From Caccovicinus sp051878975 (GTDB taxonomy: Bacteria > Bacillota > Clostridia > Lachnospirales > Lachnospiraceae), in assembly GCA_051878975.1 (NCBI GenBank), contig JBJELD010000028.1, positions 4,476 through 68,475 on the forward strand: a DNA stretch of 64,000 nucleotides, read 5' to 3'. A program made the position numbers and the translations under genes. Within the stretch, counting starts at the first letter, position 1. Each line of letters begins with the position of its first letter. Shown here piece by piece: positions 17,880-27,780 of the stretch. The notes under the pieces were generated by a model. It saw only the letters and a list, made by a program, of their open reading frames with translations, had not been told where the DNA came from and made no database searches.

Positions 17880-18747
17880 ATGAAAGTGTTGGTGATAGGA
17901 CCGAGCCCGGAGAGATCAACGGGCGGAATGGCTATGGTAATCCGCGAAATACGGGATGACGAAAGTCTGAGACAGCAATCAGAAATAGACATATATGATT
18001 CTTATATAGATGGAAACCGGTTTCAGACGATCGGATATTCAGTTTGGGCATTTTTTCAATTTATGACGTTCACGCGAAATTTTACCGGAATCTGTCAGAA
18101 CGAAATAAAGGGCGGTTAAATTGCTTTTTAAAATCGGTAGATATAGTGATTGCCCTTTCTAAGGAATGGAAGCATAGATTTGATGAGAATTTTGGCTTTA
18201 CCAATTGTGTAGTTCTGGAAAATGACGTGAAAGTGAAAAAGTTTGCTCTTGCTGTTTCAGAGCCAGAAGGATATCAGAAATCGTTTTTTGACGTATGGGG
18301 ATGCGAAAGGGAACTTATAATCTGATTCACGCAGTCAAAAGAGTAGCCATGGAGATTCCGGATATCCAATGCTATCTGGCTGGTGTTGGCGAAATCGAGC
18401 GTTGCAGAGAACAGATCAGGATGGATGAGATGCAAAATAATATAAAACTGATCGGCTGGGCGGATTTCCAGAAAAAGCTGCAGCTGCTTGGAAAGGTCAG
18501 CACGGTGGTGCTTCCGTCTTATAACGAAGACCTTCCTATGGCAATTCTGGAGGGAATGGCCTGAGGAAAGGCTATAATCAGTACGACGGTAGGAGCGATT
18601 CCAGAAGTAATCGGAGAGGAAAATGGAATTTTGGTTCAGCCGGGAGATGTAACAATACTTGCAGAAACGATGATTGTTTGTTACAGGGATACGAAACGGA
18701 TGGAACAGATATCACAAGCAAATAAAACGAAGGCAGAGCAGCTGTAA
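17880..18747 (+). pseudogene. GT4-family glycosyltransferase, broken
   Basis: Begins with a normal ATG and VLVIGPSPERSTGGMAMVI, but the frame shifts around 18060-18110, where part of the first domain is deleted, again near 18300, and meets TGA at 18562 inside the nucleotide-sugar region (LPSYNEDLPMAILEGMA then stop). Beyond the stop homologous text continues (TVGAIPEVIGEENGILV) to TAA 18745-18747. The acceptor and donor domains are recognisable as a relative of the intact GT4 at 16151. Dead gene. Confidence 0.82.
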
Positions 18748-18772
18748 AGCAACAGGAGGCTTGGAACATAAA

Positions 18773-19876
18773 ATGAATATTGTGCATATGGTGTTTTCTT
18801 TTAATACGGGCGGAATTGAGAATTTGCTGGTGGATATGATTAACAATTGGGCGGAGAAAGACCGCATCATGCTCTGCATTGTGAATGATTCCAAAAACGA
18901 TTGTCTGATTTCAAAAATTCACAGGCGGAGTAATGTAGAAATTGTGTGTATCGGAAGGCCGGAAGGCGGTGAGAAGCTGGCTTATTGCAGAAGGCTTTAC
19001 CGAATTCTACGAGATTTTCACGCGGAAATTATACATTGCCACAGCAATTCGGTATTTAAGTTTTGCCTTCCGATTAAATTACTTTGTCCGGATATTTCCT
19101 TTATTTTAACTGTCCATGATACCATTATTTATCGCAGACTTGGTATCATGGACCGTTTCCTTCATAAATGCTTTTTGAACCGAATCTGTGCCATATCGGA
19201 GGTTGTGAAAAAGGAAATTGTTGAGAAAGGATTTTCGGAAAAACGAGTTGAGATCATTTATAACGGAGTTGATGAAAAGAAATTCGAGGGCATTCCAAAA
19301 AAGAAACACGAAAAAAAGTGTATCATTTGCATTGCACGAATTTATCCATTTATAAAGGGGCAGGATATTTTGATTCGTGCAGTTGGAAGATTATCTGAAA
19401 AACGATCAGATTTTCAGTGTTGTCTGGTAGGTGGAGCGCTTCCGGGGCAGAATGAGTTGCTCCGTGAACTGGAAATATTGATTCAAAATGAGAAGGTGGA
19501 AAACTATGTTAAATTGCTCGGAGATAGGAATGATGTGCCGGCGCTGTTGGCAGATTCTGATATTTTTGTGCTTCCTTCTCGGTATGAAGGATTTGGAATC
19601 TCGATTATTGAAGCAATGTTGTCACATGTGGTTGTTGTGGCATCTGACATTGATGGACCAAAGGAAATTATAAAAAATAACCAGTATGGATATCTGTTTG
19701 AAAAGGAAAATGACGAGCAGTTGGCAGATATTTTAAATATTTTGCTGGATCAGGATCATTCGGAAATGGAAGAGAAGGCATTCCAGTATGCATCAGAGGT
19801 ATTCAGCATGGATACAATGCTTCGCAAGCAGAGAGCAGTTTATATAAAAGTAAGGGAACAGAATGAGAGGAGATAA
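18773..19876 (+). CDS. GT4-family glycosyltransferase
   Basis: A 367-residue GT-B enzyme with MNIVHMVFSFNTGGIENLL at the N-terminus, IIHCHSNSVFKF, IYNGVDEKKF, the donor strand CIARIYPFIKGQDILI, and LPSRYEGFGISIIEAMLSHV around the catalytic glutamates. Start ATG 18773 is behind AGGAGG (18753-18758); the longer frame overlaps the dead gene upstream. It is the first intact gene after the decay zone and its stop (19874-19876) lies just before the ligase start, so transcription probably continues through to 29115. Confidence 0.85.
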   Translation: MNIVHMVFSFNTGGIENLLVDMINNWAEKDRIMLCIVNDSKNDCLISKIHRRSNVEIVCIGRPEGGEKLAYCRRLYRILRDFHAEIIHCHSNSVFKFCLPIKLLCPDISFILTVHDTIIYRRLGIMDRFLHKCFLNRICAISEVVKKEIVEKGFSEKRVEIIYNGVDEKKFEGIPKKKHEKKCIICIARIYPFIKGQDILIRAVGRLSEKRSDFQCCLVGGALPGQNELLRELEILIQNEKVENYVKLLGDRNDVPALLADSDIFVLPSRYEGFGISIIEAMLSHVVVVASDIDGPKEIIKNNQYGYLFEKENDEQLADILNILLDQDHSEMEEKAFQYASEVFSMDTMLRKQRAVYIKVREQNERR

Positions 19877-19880
19877 TAAG

Positions 19881-21560
19881 ATGGACACAAGTAGAAAGGA
19901 ACGATGGTATCACCCGGAAGTATTTCAGGATTTGGTGACAGAAGATACAAGATTAATGGATTTGTTTCAGCGCGCTGTGGAACTCAACGGGAATACGGTT
20001 TTTATGAAAGAATATGAAACCAGTGAGTGCATCACCTGGAAAGAAATGGCGGAAAAAGTGGAGCGGATTTCAAAAGGTATGATGGCATTTGGCATTGACA
20101 AGGGAGATCATGTCCTTTTATGGGGGTCAAATTCGATCGAATGGGTGGCCTGTTTTCTGGCCTGTCTGCGGATCGGAGCGGTTTCAATTCTGGGAAATAC
20201 AGCAAATAAAGAAGTAGAGACCGCTTATCTTCTAAAAGACAGTAATATAAAAATGATTTTGATGGATCAGGGAACCCGGCATGCAGATTACAAAGAAATT
20301 GTACAGGCACTGGTGCCGGGAGCAATTAAAAAAGAAGAAATTTGTTCTGTGGAATTTCCGGATCTGAAGTATATAATTATTTATGATTCTACGGAAAAAG
20401 AGGCTGGCTATACACGTTTTGATTTGTATGAAAAGGGCGGCAGCGTGGATATAAATGAGCTGGAAAAGCGGGAACAGAGTATTTTGCCAACGGATATTAT
20501 TAATATTCAATATACATCAGGCACCACGGGGGATCCGAAAGGAGTTATGTGGGATCAGCATTGCCTAATGTATAATCTGGAAGGTGTATATCGTGATGTG
20601 CATATGCGGGTTGGGGAGAAAATGTATTCGCCTCTTCCGTTTTTCCATAATTTTGGTTTGCTGGGATGTATAGTTTATCCGATTATCGTAGGATGTGTAG
20701 TTGTTTTTTCAAAAAAATTTCAGGCCCAAAATTATCTGAGAGCAATAGAAACGGAACGTCCGGACGTGGTGCTTGGCGTAACGACTATGTTTCTCGTCAT
20801 GCTGGCAGATCCAGAGTTTGATTCATATCAGGTTGGAAACTATCCAATGAAAATGATTCTGGCAGGATCGCTGTGTCCGCAGCATCTGCTGGAAGGTTTA
20901 AGAGATAAGTTTCGCACGGAAAATGTTGTGGTGATTTATGGACTGACAGAGGCTGCTGCATCTGCCAATACGAAAATGTCGGATCCGATGGAACAGCAGC
21001 TTACCTCAATCGGAAGAGCCAGTGGACAATATAAAATTCGTATCTGTGATCCGGTGACTCGAAAAACGCTTCCGTTTGGCGAAGAGGGAGAGATTGCGAT
21101 TAAAGGGATTGCTGTGATGCGGGGGTATTACAATAAGCCGGAAGAGACGAAAGAAGTTATGGATTCGGATGGATGGTTTTATACTGGAGATATTGCATGT
21201 ATGGATGCAAATGGTTTTATCTATATCAAGGGCCGTTTGAAAGATATGATTAACCGTGGCGGAGAAAAAATTTTCCCCAAGGAACTGGAAAATTTTTTGA
21301 TTCAGCATCCGGCTGTTGCAGATGCTCAGATTGTAGGGATTCCAAGCAAAAAGTATGGGGAAGAAGCGGCTGCTTTTATTGTCTGCAACCATGATATGGA
21401 AATTACTGCGGAGGAAGTCAAGCAGTTTATAGGTGAAAAAATGGCAGTTTACAAAATCCCCCGATATGTTTTCTTTGTGGACAAATTTCCTTGTACGTTA
21501 AGCGGTAAGGTGCAGAAATATAAATTGATTGAAAAGGCAATGAAAGAGTTGGGATTATGA
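19881..21560 (+). CDS. AMP-dependent acyl-CoA synthetase/ligase
   Basis: A complete 559-residue adenylate-forming enzyme. Start ATG 19881 is preferred because GAGGAG (19865-19870) lies at the right distance; ATG 19863 is possible. Motifs: YTSGTTGDPKGVMW phosphate loop, GLTEAAAS, then GWFYTGDIACMD, GRLKDMINRGGEKIFP and the C-terminal LSGKVQKYKL catalytic lysine. All essential residues are present, in the style of medium-chain or aryl acyl-CoA ligases. Its stop overlaps the start of the acyltransferase gene (ATGA). With that enzyme and the hydrolase at 24872 it repeats the set A modification group, although no second carrier protein was found, so this one may make acyl-CoA. Confidence 0.85.
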   Translation: MDTSRKERWYHPEVFQDLVTEDTRLMDLFQRAVELNGNTVFMKEYETSECITWKEMAEKVERISKGMMAFGIDKGDHVLLWGSNSIEWVACFLACLRIGAVSILGNTANKEVETAYLLKDSNIKMILMDQGTRHADYKEIVQALVPGAIKKEEICSVEFPDLKYIIIYDSTEKEAGYTRFDLYEKGGSVDINELEKREQSILPTDIINIQYTSGTTGDPKGVMWDQHCLMYNLEGVYRDVHMRVGEKMYSPLPFFHNFGLLGCIVYPIIVGCVVVFSKKFQAQNYLRAIETERPDVVLGVTTMFLVMLADPEFDSYQVGNYPMKMILAGSLCPQHLLEGLRDKFRTENVVVIYGLTEAAASANTKMSDPMEQQLTSIGRASGQYKIRICDPVTRKTLPFGEEGEIAIKGIAVMRGYYNKPEETKEVMDSDGWFYTGDIACMDANGFIYIKGRLKDMINRGGEKIFPKELENFLIQHPAVADAQIVGIPSKKYGEEAAAFIVCNHDMEITAEEVKQFIGEKMAVYKIPRYVFFVDKFPCTLSGKVQKYKLIEKAMKELGL

Positions 21561-22561
21561 AAAAAACACGAATTCTTCAATTTGATTTCATGAAAACATT
21601 AGCGGTGATTGGCGTGATATTGGGTCATAGCCTGGCTTTGGCTGCAGATGTAACAGGAACGATGTCTCTTATGGCAGAATATCTGACTGTAGTGATGCGT
21701 CCGGTGGTTCCGATTTTTTTATTTCTGGCTGGAATGTTTTATAAGCCTGAACAAAAAATGAAAGAAGTAGGAACTCGTGTCTGCAGAATTTTTGTTCCGT
21801 ATCTCTTTTTTGCAGGAGTTTTTACTATTCTTTATCTAGCTGGCGGATTTCAATATTCCTTTGGAAATTATTTACTGCGTATTTTTACTTGTGAAATTCA
21901 TCCGATTTATTATTATGTATTTGTGATGATGGAATTTATGGTGATAATGTTTTTTTTAGAAAAAATGTTTTGCTATAGCAGGCTGGAGATTCCGCTTTTT
22001 GTGATTTCTTTGGCAGTAAGCTTGATTCACGGATGCTTTGCAAAGGAAATTCTTGCACATATGAATGTGGAAAATCACAGGGTTTTGTTTTATACCTATC
22101 GGACGCCCCTTTTATGGTTTTCCTTTTATGCGTTTGGAATTGTGTTTCAGAAGAACCCGGGACTCTGGACGATGATTAAAAAGTCGAAATATTGGTTTAG
22201 AGGACTCTGGATAGGTCTGATCCTTTTTTATTGGATCATGACCTGGATGCATATAGGAGATCGGGATAATTTGAATTCTGTGATTACAACGTTGGTTTGC
22301 TTTAGTGCAATTCTGGCTTTGCTCACGGTGCCGGTGAAGTCAAAAAAGTGGATTTTTCTGAGTCAGAGAAGCTATACGGTGTATCTGGCACATGTCCCTT
22401 TTTATTATTTGATGACACTTGTGTGGCAGAAATATCCATGCCAGAATAGCGTTCTGGTGATTCTGACAAATCTTTTTGTACTTACGGCAGGTGTGATTCT
22501 AACGGATATAGTAGGAAAACTTATATTAAAAAAGAAATCATTTTATGTGATTGGTTCATGA
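21557..22561 (+). CDS. Membrane acyltransferase-3 family protein
   Basis: A 334-residue protein with about ten membrane segments. It opens KKTRILQFDFMKTLAVIGVILGHSLALA (broken by the first loop), where the Phe-Asp and following His in helix 1 match the family; a later KSKKWIFLSQRSYTVYLAHVP segment is also typical. The ATG overlaps the ligase TGA. It would use the activated acyl group to modify sugars or the lipid-linked unit at the membrane. Same length as the set A acyltransferase (334 residues) but clearly different sequence, so they probably act on different polymers. Confidence 0.8.
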   Translation: MKKTRILQFDFMKTLAVIGVILGHSLALAADVTGTMSLMAEYLTVVMRPVVPIFLFLAGMFYKPEQKMKEVGTRVCRIFVPYLFFAGVFTILYLAGGFQYSFGNYLLRIFTCEIHPIYYYVFVMMEFMVIMFFLEKMFCYSRLEIPLFVISLAVSLIHGCFAKEILAHMNVENHRVLFYTYRTPLLWFSFYAFGIVFQKNPGLWTMIKKSKYWFRGLWIGLILFYWIMTWMHIGDRDNLNSVITTLVCFSAILALLTVPVKSKKWIFLSQRSYTVYLAHVPFYYLMTLVWQKYPCQNSVLVILTNLFVLTAGVILTDIVGKLILKKKSFYVIGS

Positions 22562-22581
22562 AAGCAGAGGAATGAGAAAGA

Positions 22582-24111
22582 ATGCGAACAAAGAACAGTA
22601 TTCGAAACCTGGTTACGGCGTTTATATGTCAGTCATTTGGCATTATAATCAGCTGTATAGCAAGAAAGATTTTTATTTACATATTAGGAACGGAGTATCT
22701 GGGAATTAACGGATTGTTTACCAATATCCTGACGATTCTGTCTATGATGGAGTTGGGAGTTGGTTCAGCGATTGTGTACAGTCTGTATCAGCCGTTGGCT
22801 GAGTATGATACCGATAAGGTAAGTGCCCTGATGGCATTGTTCCGGAAAACCTATATCCTGATTGGGTGCGGAATTCTTTTCTTTGGAATTGTAGTAAGTT
22901 TTTTCTTGGGATTTTTTTTAAAAGAGGTTCCGGATATTCCGTATCTGAAGCTGATTTTTTTGTTGTTTGTATTGAACTCTGCGGTATCGTATTTTTTCTC
23001 TTATAAAAGAACATTAATTATTGCCGATCAAAAACGTTATATTGCTACTATTTATCGATATGTGATTTATTTTCTTTTGAATATTGGCCAGTGTCTGATA
23101 TTGATTGTTACCAGAAATTATATTCTTTTTATGTTGTTTCAGGTAGCAACTACGCTTCTCGAAAATATTCTGGTTTCCAGAAAAGCTGATCAGTTGTATC
23201 CTTTTTTGAAAAAATTGCCGGCGTGTCGACTGGATCCTCAGACAAAGCATACAATCGTGAAAAATACAGCGGCTATGTTTTCTCATAAGTTGGGAGGCCT
23301 GATGGCGAATTCTGTAGATAATCTCATTATTTCGAAATTTATCGGCATTGCGTCGGTTGGGATTTTTTCCAATTATGAGTTCCTTCAGGATGGTATCTGG
23401 AAAATTGTTAATCAGATTTTTGATGCATTTACCGCCAGTGTCGGAAATATGGGGGCAACGGAATCGGCAGAGAAGTCAGAAAAAATTTTTAATGTACTTT
23501 TGTTTATTAATGCTTGGCTGATTGGCGTGATAGGAATTTGTTTTTGGATTTTAGCAAATCCGTTTATTGAAATTTTTTTCGGAGAGCATTTGATTTTTGA
23601 GAGCATGACGGTTGCTATTATAGCTTTAAAGAACTATTTAACAGGAATCCGTAAAGCTGTGCTCACCTATCGAGATGCATATGGCCTGTATTGGCAGGAT
23701 CGATATAAGCCATTTGCGGAAATTGCAGTTAATATTGGCGCTTCTATTCTATTGATTCGGAAATACGGAATACCGGGTGTATTTCTTGGAACGATTGTCA
23801 GTTCGTTTTCTACCTGTTTCTGGATTGAACCATATGTTCTTTTTAAATATGCGTTTCATAAAAATGTGGCGCCTTATTTTTTACAGGTATTCCGGTACTT
23901 TGTTGTTTCACTGGGAATTGCATATCTGACCAGTTTGCTGTGCAGTACTATCTGTGTAAAAGGCATTTTTTCTTTTTTCTTTTTGGCTGCAGTATGTTTT
24001 ATTAGTTCTAATATCCTTTTTTTGTTGGCTTATTTCCGAAAAAAGGAATTTCGATATATCATAAACGTAGTTTTACTCAATATAAAAAATAAGGAAGGAT
24101 GCTGTAAATAA
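22582..24111 (+). CDS. Wzx-type polysaccharide flippase
   Basis: A 509-residue polytopic protein of the polysaccharide exporter (MVF) superfamily, about 14 spans. N-terminal RNLVTAFICQSFGIIISCI and IYILGTEYLGINGLFTNIL are characteristic of Firmicute capsule flippases; the central NSVDNLIISKFIGIASVGI is the second signature. ATG 22582 follows GCAGAGGAATGAGAAAGA. It moves the set B repeat unit across the membrane. The CpsC-like gene starts one base after its stop. Confidence 0.85.
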   Translation: MRTKNSIRNLVTAFICQSFGIIISCIARKIFIYILGTEYLGINGLFTNILTILSMMELGVGSAIVYSLYQPLAEYDTDKVSALMALFRKTYILIGCGILFFGIVVSFFLGFFLKEVPDIPYLKLIFLLFVLNSAVSYFFSYKRTLIIADQKRYIATIYRYVIYFLLNIGQCLILIVTRNYILFMLFQVATTLLENILVSRKADQLYPFLKKLPACRLDPQTKHTIVKNTAAMFSHKLGGLMANSVDNLIISKFIGIASVGIFSNYEFLQDGIWKIVNQIFDAFTASVGNMGATESAEKSEKIFNVLLFINAWLIGVIGICFWILANPFIEIFFGEHLIFESMTVAIIALKNYLTGIRKAVLTYRDAYGLYWQDRYKPFAEIAVNIGASILLIRKYGIPGVFLGTIVSSFSTCFWIEPYVLFKYAFHKNVAPYFLQVFRYFVVSLGIAYLTSLLCSTICVKGIFSFFFLAAVCFISSNILFLLAYFRKKEFRYIINVVLLNIKNKEGCCK

Positions 24112-24112
24112 C

Positions 24113-24847
24113 ATGGAAAGAAATTCTGTAAAAGTTGGCGATGTTGGGAAGGCGATTAAGAAAAAATGGTGGTGGTTGTTTTGTGGTAGTATCGTAGGAG
24201 GCGGGATCTGTCTGGCAATGTCTCTCTGGATTCTTGCCCCCCAATATGAATCCAGTATTTCGCTGTGTGTGAATAACTCCTCTACGTCAACTCTGGTATC
24301 CAACATGAATGTCAATGATGTGATTGCTTCTCAGGAGTTGGTCAATACTTATAAGGCGTTGTTGGCAGATGAATCGGTATTTGCTGAGATTTCCAGAAGA
24401 TTGGTTGGTGAATATGATCCTCAGATATTAAGTGAATGCTTTGATCTCATTGAGATTGGAGAAACTCAGATTGTCAAGTATAGTGATTTGCGGGATGCTA
24501 TTCAAATTGAGGAGGAAGCTGACACAGAAATTTTAAAAATCGTAGTTCAAACCAGTAATTCGGAAATTTCGGCTGATATTTGTGGGATGACTGCGGAAAT
24601 TGCTGCGGATATTTTTCAATCAGTCGTTCAGACCGGAGAGGTGAACCAAATTACATCGCCCAAAGTGAATCAAGAACCGGTTTCTTTGTCGGCTGTGGAG
24701 ATGGCGGCGGCAGGAGCAGCAGGAGGCGCTGCAACTGCATTCTTTTTACTGCTTTTGAGTTTAGTGCTTGATTCGAGAATACATGGAACGGAGGAGTTTT
24801 CTTTAAGATATGATATTCCAGTTTTGGGTATAATACCGAACAATTAG
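24113..24847 (+). CDS. CpsC/Wzz-like chain-length determinant
   Basis: A 244-residue polysaccharide co-polymerase of the CpsC/YveK type: spans at about 20-42 and 195-218, an outer domain with the VNDVIASQELVNTYKALL pattern, an alanine/glycine-rich second span (AAAGAAGGAATAF), and a tail ending IPVLGIIPNN. It lies in the Wzx-hydrolase-CpsC-Wzy-CpsD order. Two CpsC genes (this and 25863) flank the hydrolase, so they may form a hetero-oligomer or serve different products. Confidence 0.85.
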   Translation: MERNSVKVGDVGKAIKKKWWWLFCGSIVGGGICLAMSLWILAPQYESSISLCVNNSSTSTLVSNMNVNDVIASQELVNTYKALLADESVFAEISRRLVGEYDPQILSECFDLIEIGETQIVKYSDLRDAIQIEEEADTEILKIVVQTSNSEISADICGMTAEIAADIFQSVVQTGEVNQITSPKVNQEPVSLSAVEMAAAGAAGGAATAFFLLLLSLVLDSRIHGTEEFSLRYDIPVLGIIPNN

Positions 24848-24871
24848 GATATGGAAAAAGGCGGAATAAAA

Positions 24872-25870
24872 ATGAAAAAACAGATTGCATTATGTTTCCT
24901 GCTAATTTGTGTGTCAGCAGGAGTTATTTTCTGGCATCAGAGCAATTATGAGAAGTATGTGCCAGAAGAGGTTGTGGAAGAGTACAAAGCGGATTTTGAA
25001 TTTATGAAGTATCAGAGTGAAGTGAATGAAGCGGAATATGAGGTAATTAATTATCTTCATGATTCTGTAAACTATCAGAAAGACTTAGTTTATAAAAAGG
25101 ATGAAGATGGAAATCCGCTGAAGCTGGATTGTGCTTATCCAAAGAAGGATGGAAAGTATCCGCTTTTGATTTGTTTGCATCCGGGATCGTGGACAGCAGG
25201 AGATAAAGATGAAATGTCTTTTTACCTGTATAATTTCAGCTGCAGAGACTATTTTGTAGCAACAATTGAATACGGCCTAGTTCCGGAGTATTCGATGATT
25301 GATCAGACAGAGAATATATTGGATTCCATTGAATATCTGATTCACACTATGAATAATCATATCGATGAAGACAATATTATCGTATTGGGAGCTTCCGCAG
25401 GAGCGCATTTAGGTGTGCTTGCGGTAGAACGGTTGACCAATCCAGAATTTGCGTATAGGGAACAGTATGATTTTAATGTCAAATTAATTGTTTCTGGATT
25501 CGGACCGCTGGATTTCGGATATTTTGTAAATAATTATATGAATTTTGAAACTGTATCTTACATGATGAACCATGTGGAAGAAATCACCAATGGACTGGCG
25601 TATACTTATGAAGAAGCCTTTAAGGTTCTGAGTCCCAGCGAAAATCTGAATCCATATCTTCCGCGCATTCTTTTGATTCACGGAACCGATGATGATGTAG
25701 TGCCCATTCAACAGACAAGTTCTTTTTATTGGAAGTTAAAGGAGAATGGGATTCCTTCTGATTTTATCGAAGTAAAAAAAGGAAAGCATTATATGGCAAA
25801 CAAAGAATTTGCAGAGCCCATTTTTTACTATATGGAAGAGTATATAAAAGGAAAAAAATCAAATGAATAA
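24872..25870 (+). CDS. Membrane-anchored alpha/beta hydrolase, carboxylesterase-like
   Basis: A 332-residue protein with an N-terminal signal anchor (about 4-20) and a hydrolase domain of the acetyl-esterase type: LLICLHPGSWTAGDKD oxyanion loop (HGGGW equivalent), nucleophile elbow LGASAGAHLGVL with Ser175, acid in LIHGTDDDVVP and histidine in KKGKHYM. ATG 24872 was chosen over 24851 because GGCGGA lies just before it and it opens directly into the signal. It overlaps the next CpsC-like gene by ATGA. Probable role: removing or moving acyl groups on the exported polymer. Functional counterpart of the set A hydrolase at 10757. Confidence 0.8.
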   Translation: MKKQIALCFLLICVSAGVIFWHQSNYEKYVPEEVVEEYKADFEFMKYQSEVNEAEYEVINYLHDSVNYQKDLVYKKDEDGNPLKLDCAYPKKDGKYPLLICLHPGSWTAGDKDEMSFYLYNFSCRDYFVATIEYGLVPEYSMIDQTENILDSIEYLIHTMNNHIDEDNIIVLGASAGAHLGVLAVERLTNPEFAYREQYDFNVKLIVSGFGPLDFGYFVNNYMNFETVSYMMNHVEEITNGLAYTYEEAFKVLSPSENLNPYLPRILLIHGTDDDVVPIQQTSSFYWKLKENGIPSDFIEVKKGKHYMANKEFAEPIFYYMEEYIKGKKSNE

Positions 25871-26600
25871 AGCATTTAGTATTTGGGATATCATTAAAAT
25901 CTGCCTGAAAAAATTTTTTTATATTATTAGCGGTGCTGTGTTGGGGGCACTGATTTTTTATGTAATGTCGGCATTTATTATTAAACCCAGTTACGTGTCT
26001 TCGGCAGAGTTTTACATTTATAATCCCGGAAGTGTGGGAAGCAGTTCTGGAATTAATGCTTATGATCTTCAGGCAGCACAGAAAATAAGCAATACATACA
26101 TAGCGGTTTTAAAAGGAAATGTTGTTACGGAACAAATTAAGAAGAAATTAGAAGAAAAATATGATATTGAGCAATTAAAAACGATGATGAAGTTGGATTA
26201 CGCAGACGGACAGTTCCGGTTGACGGAGGAGTCCATACAAGACTGTATTGATATTGAGGCGATCGATTCAACACAGGTGGTACAGATATCAGTCAAAACC
26301 TATTCGCCGATTTTGTCGGTGGAACTTTGTCGGTGGTATGTGGAAATTGGAGAAAATCAGGTGTCAGGAATTGTTGGAAAAGGAGAAGCAAAGTCAGTAG
26401 GCGGAGCATCATTTCCTTTGGAGCCGGATTCACCCGATCTTCTGAAAAATACGCTTCTTGGTTTGGCTGCAGGAGGAGTTTTTGCTGTGATACTAGTATT
26501 TCTGGCACAGTATTTTGATAATAAGATTACGACAAAAGAGATGTTGCAGAAGGAAGTCGATATCAATGTGTTGGGAGAGATCCCGGATTACAAAGGATGA
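25863..26600 (+). CDS. CpsC/Wzz-like chain-length determinant
   Basis: A 245-residue polysaccharide co-polymerase protein with spans at about 16-38 and 193-216, the outer motif INAYDLQAAQKISNTYIAVL, a proline-containing approach to the second span (PLEPDSPDLLKN) and a tail ending INVLGEIPDYKG. It starts inside the hydrolase stop. Being closest to the intact kinase (27781) it is the likeliest activator of CpsD, since CpsC tails act on CpsD in trans. Confidence 0.87.
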   Translation: MNKAFSIWDIIKICLKKFFYIISGAVLGALIFYVMSAFIIKPSYVSSAEFYIYNPGSVGSSSGINAYDLQAAQKISNTYIAVLKGNVVTEQIKKKLEEKYDIEQLKTMMKLDYADGQFRLTEESIQDCIDIEAIDSTQVVQISVKTYSPILSVELCRWYVEIGENQVSGIVGKGEAKSVGGASFPLEPDSPDLLKNTLLGLAAGGVFAVILVFLAQYFDNKITTKEMLQKEVDINVLGEIPDYKG

Positions 26601-26614
26601 GCGAGGAATAATAA

Positions 26615-27775
26615 ATGGATGATTGGTGTGCTGCAGTCCGCCGACAACGAAGTGAAATCTTTTTTTATGCAGGGACAGCGGTTTTGGCATTAAAGGTGTT
26701 GTTTCCGTATTCAACGCTGATTCAGATTCCGGAAATTCTGGATTCTGTGTTGATCCTGCTGGGGATCAGCTTTTTTTTATGTAAAATTGTATTTCAGGAG
26801 TATACCTTTGGAAATTTATGTGTGGTAATGCTGCTTGGAATGATTACTCTGATCAGCGCAGTGCAGTCAAGAGACTATGCGCTGCTTATATCCATGCTCG
26901 TTATATGTTCTTTTCAGAATATAGAACCTGAATCCTTTATCAGGGAAATTTTCTTAATTAAAGTTTTTTTTGTATTGGCGCATGTTGGCATTTATTGTAT
27001 TGGCAGGCTGACAGAACATACGAATTATGTGATGAGTATGGTACAGAAGGAAACGGAATGTTCATTTGGTATGGTTCATGCCAATTTTTTTTCTATGCTG
27101 ATTTGCTGGATCCTTTTGGAATGGATATATTTAAATTATGAAAAACTTACTTTTATGGGATATTTCATCTGTGAAGGCATCAGTATTCTGGTATTTATTT
27201 TTTCTCATTCCAGAACCAGCTTTCTGATTAGTACATTTGTAATTTTAATTATTGGTCTTGCACGATACTGCAGGCAGATTGAAAAGCTGATTTTGAAAAT
27301 CAGTTTTTTTATTTATCCGTTTGTTGCTATGATTAGTTTTTTTATTTCTGTTTATTACTATGAAGCCAGAGGTGTGATTAAAAAATTGCTGCAGTTGACA
27401 AATCGTATCCTGAGCGGAAGATTCAATATGTGGGCAGCGGCTCGTGAATTATATGGATTTAGTCTGCTTGGGCAGAAAATTACAGGAGGGGGGAAGCTGC
27501 AGTGGAATGAAATTTACCAGATTACCCAGTTGATTGTGGATAATGCATATATTTATTTTGCAGTCAAATGTGGTGCTGCTTTTATATGGATCTTCAGTAT
27601 TTTTTTCTTTGCGGTAAGCACGGAAAAGAAAACAAAAAAAAGTATTATGATTGTAGCAATATCGATTTTCAGCATAGCAGAATCTTTTGGCGGAAGCATT
27701 TTTTTATGTTTCCCAATATGTTTTATTGGATGCACACTATATAAACAAAGAATTGAAGAAAAAGTGAGGAAATAA
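26615..27775 (+). CDS. Wzy-type O-antigen/capsule polymerase
   Basis: A 386-residue protein with ten to twelve hydrophobic segments and a long external loop, in the position of a repeat-unit polymerase between CpsC and CpsD genes. The pair of motifs FGMVHANFFSMLICWILLEW and FIFSHSRTSFLISTFV resembles the Wzy-C family, where a histidine/asparagine then SRT/SRS motif is common; RFNMWAAARELY is typical after the loop. Set B polymerase. Only the class can be assigned because primary sequence is poorly conserved. Confidence 0.75.
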   Translation: MDDWCAAVRRQRSEIFFYAGTAVLALKVLFPYSTLIQIPEILDSVLILLGISFFLCKIVFQEYTFGNLCVVMLLGMITLISAVQSRDYALLISMLVICSFQNIEPESFIREIFLIKVFFVLAHVGIYCIGRLTEHTNYVMSMVQKETECSFGMVHANFFSMLICWILLEWIYLNYEKLTFMGYFICEGISILVFIFSHSRTSFLISTFVILIIGLARYCRQIEKLILKISFFIYPFVAMISFFISVYYYEARGVIKKLLQLTNRILSGRFNMWAAARELYGFSLLGQKITGGGKLQWNEIYQITQLIVDNAYIYFAVKCGAAFIWIFSIFFFAVSTEKKTKKSIMIVAISIFSIAESFGGSIFLCFPICFIGCTLYKQRIEEKVRK

Positions 27776-27780
27776 AAGGC

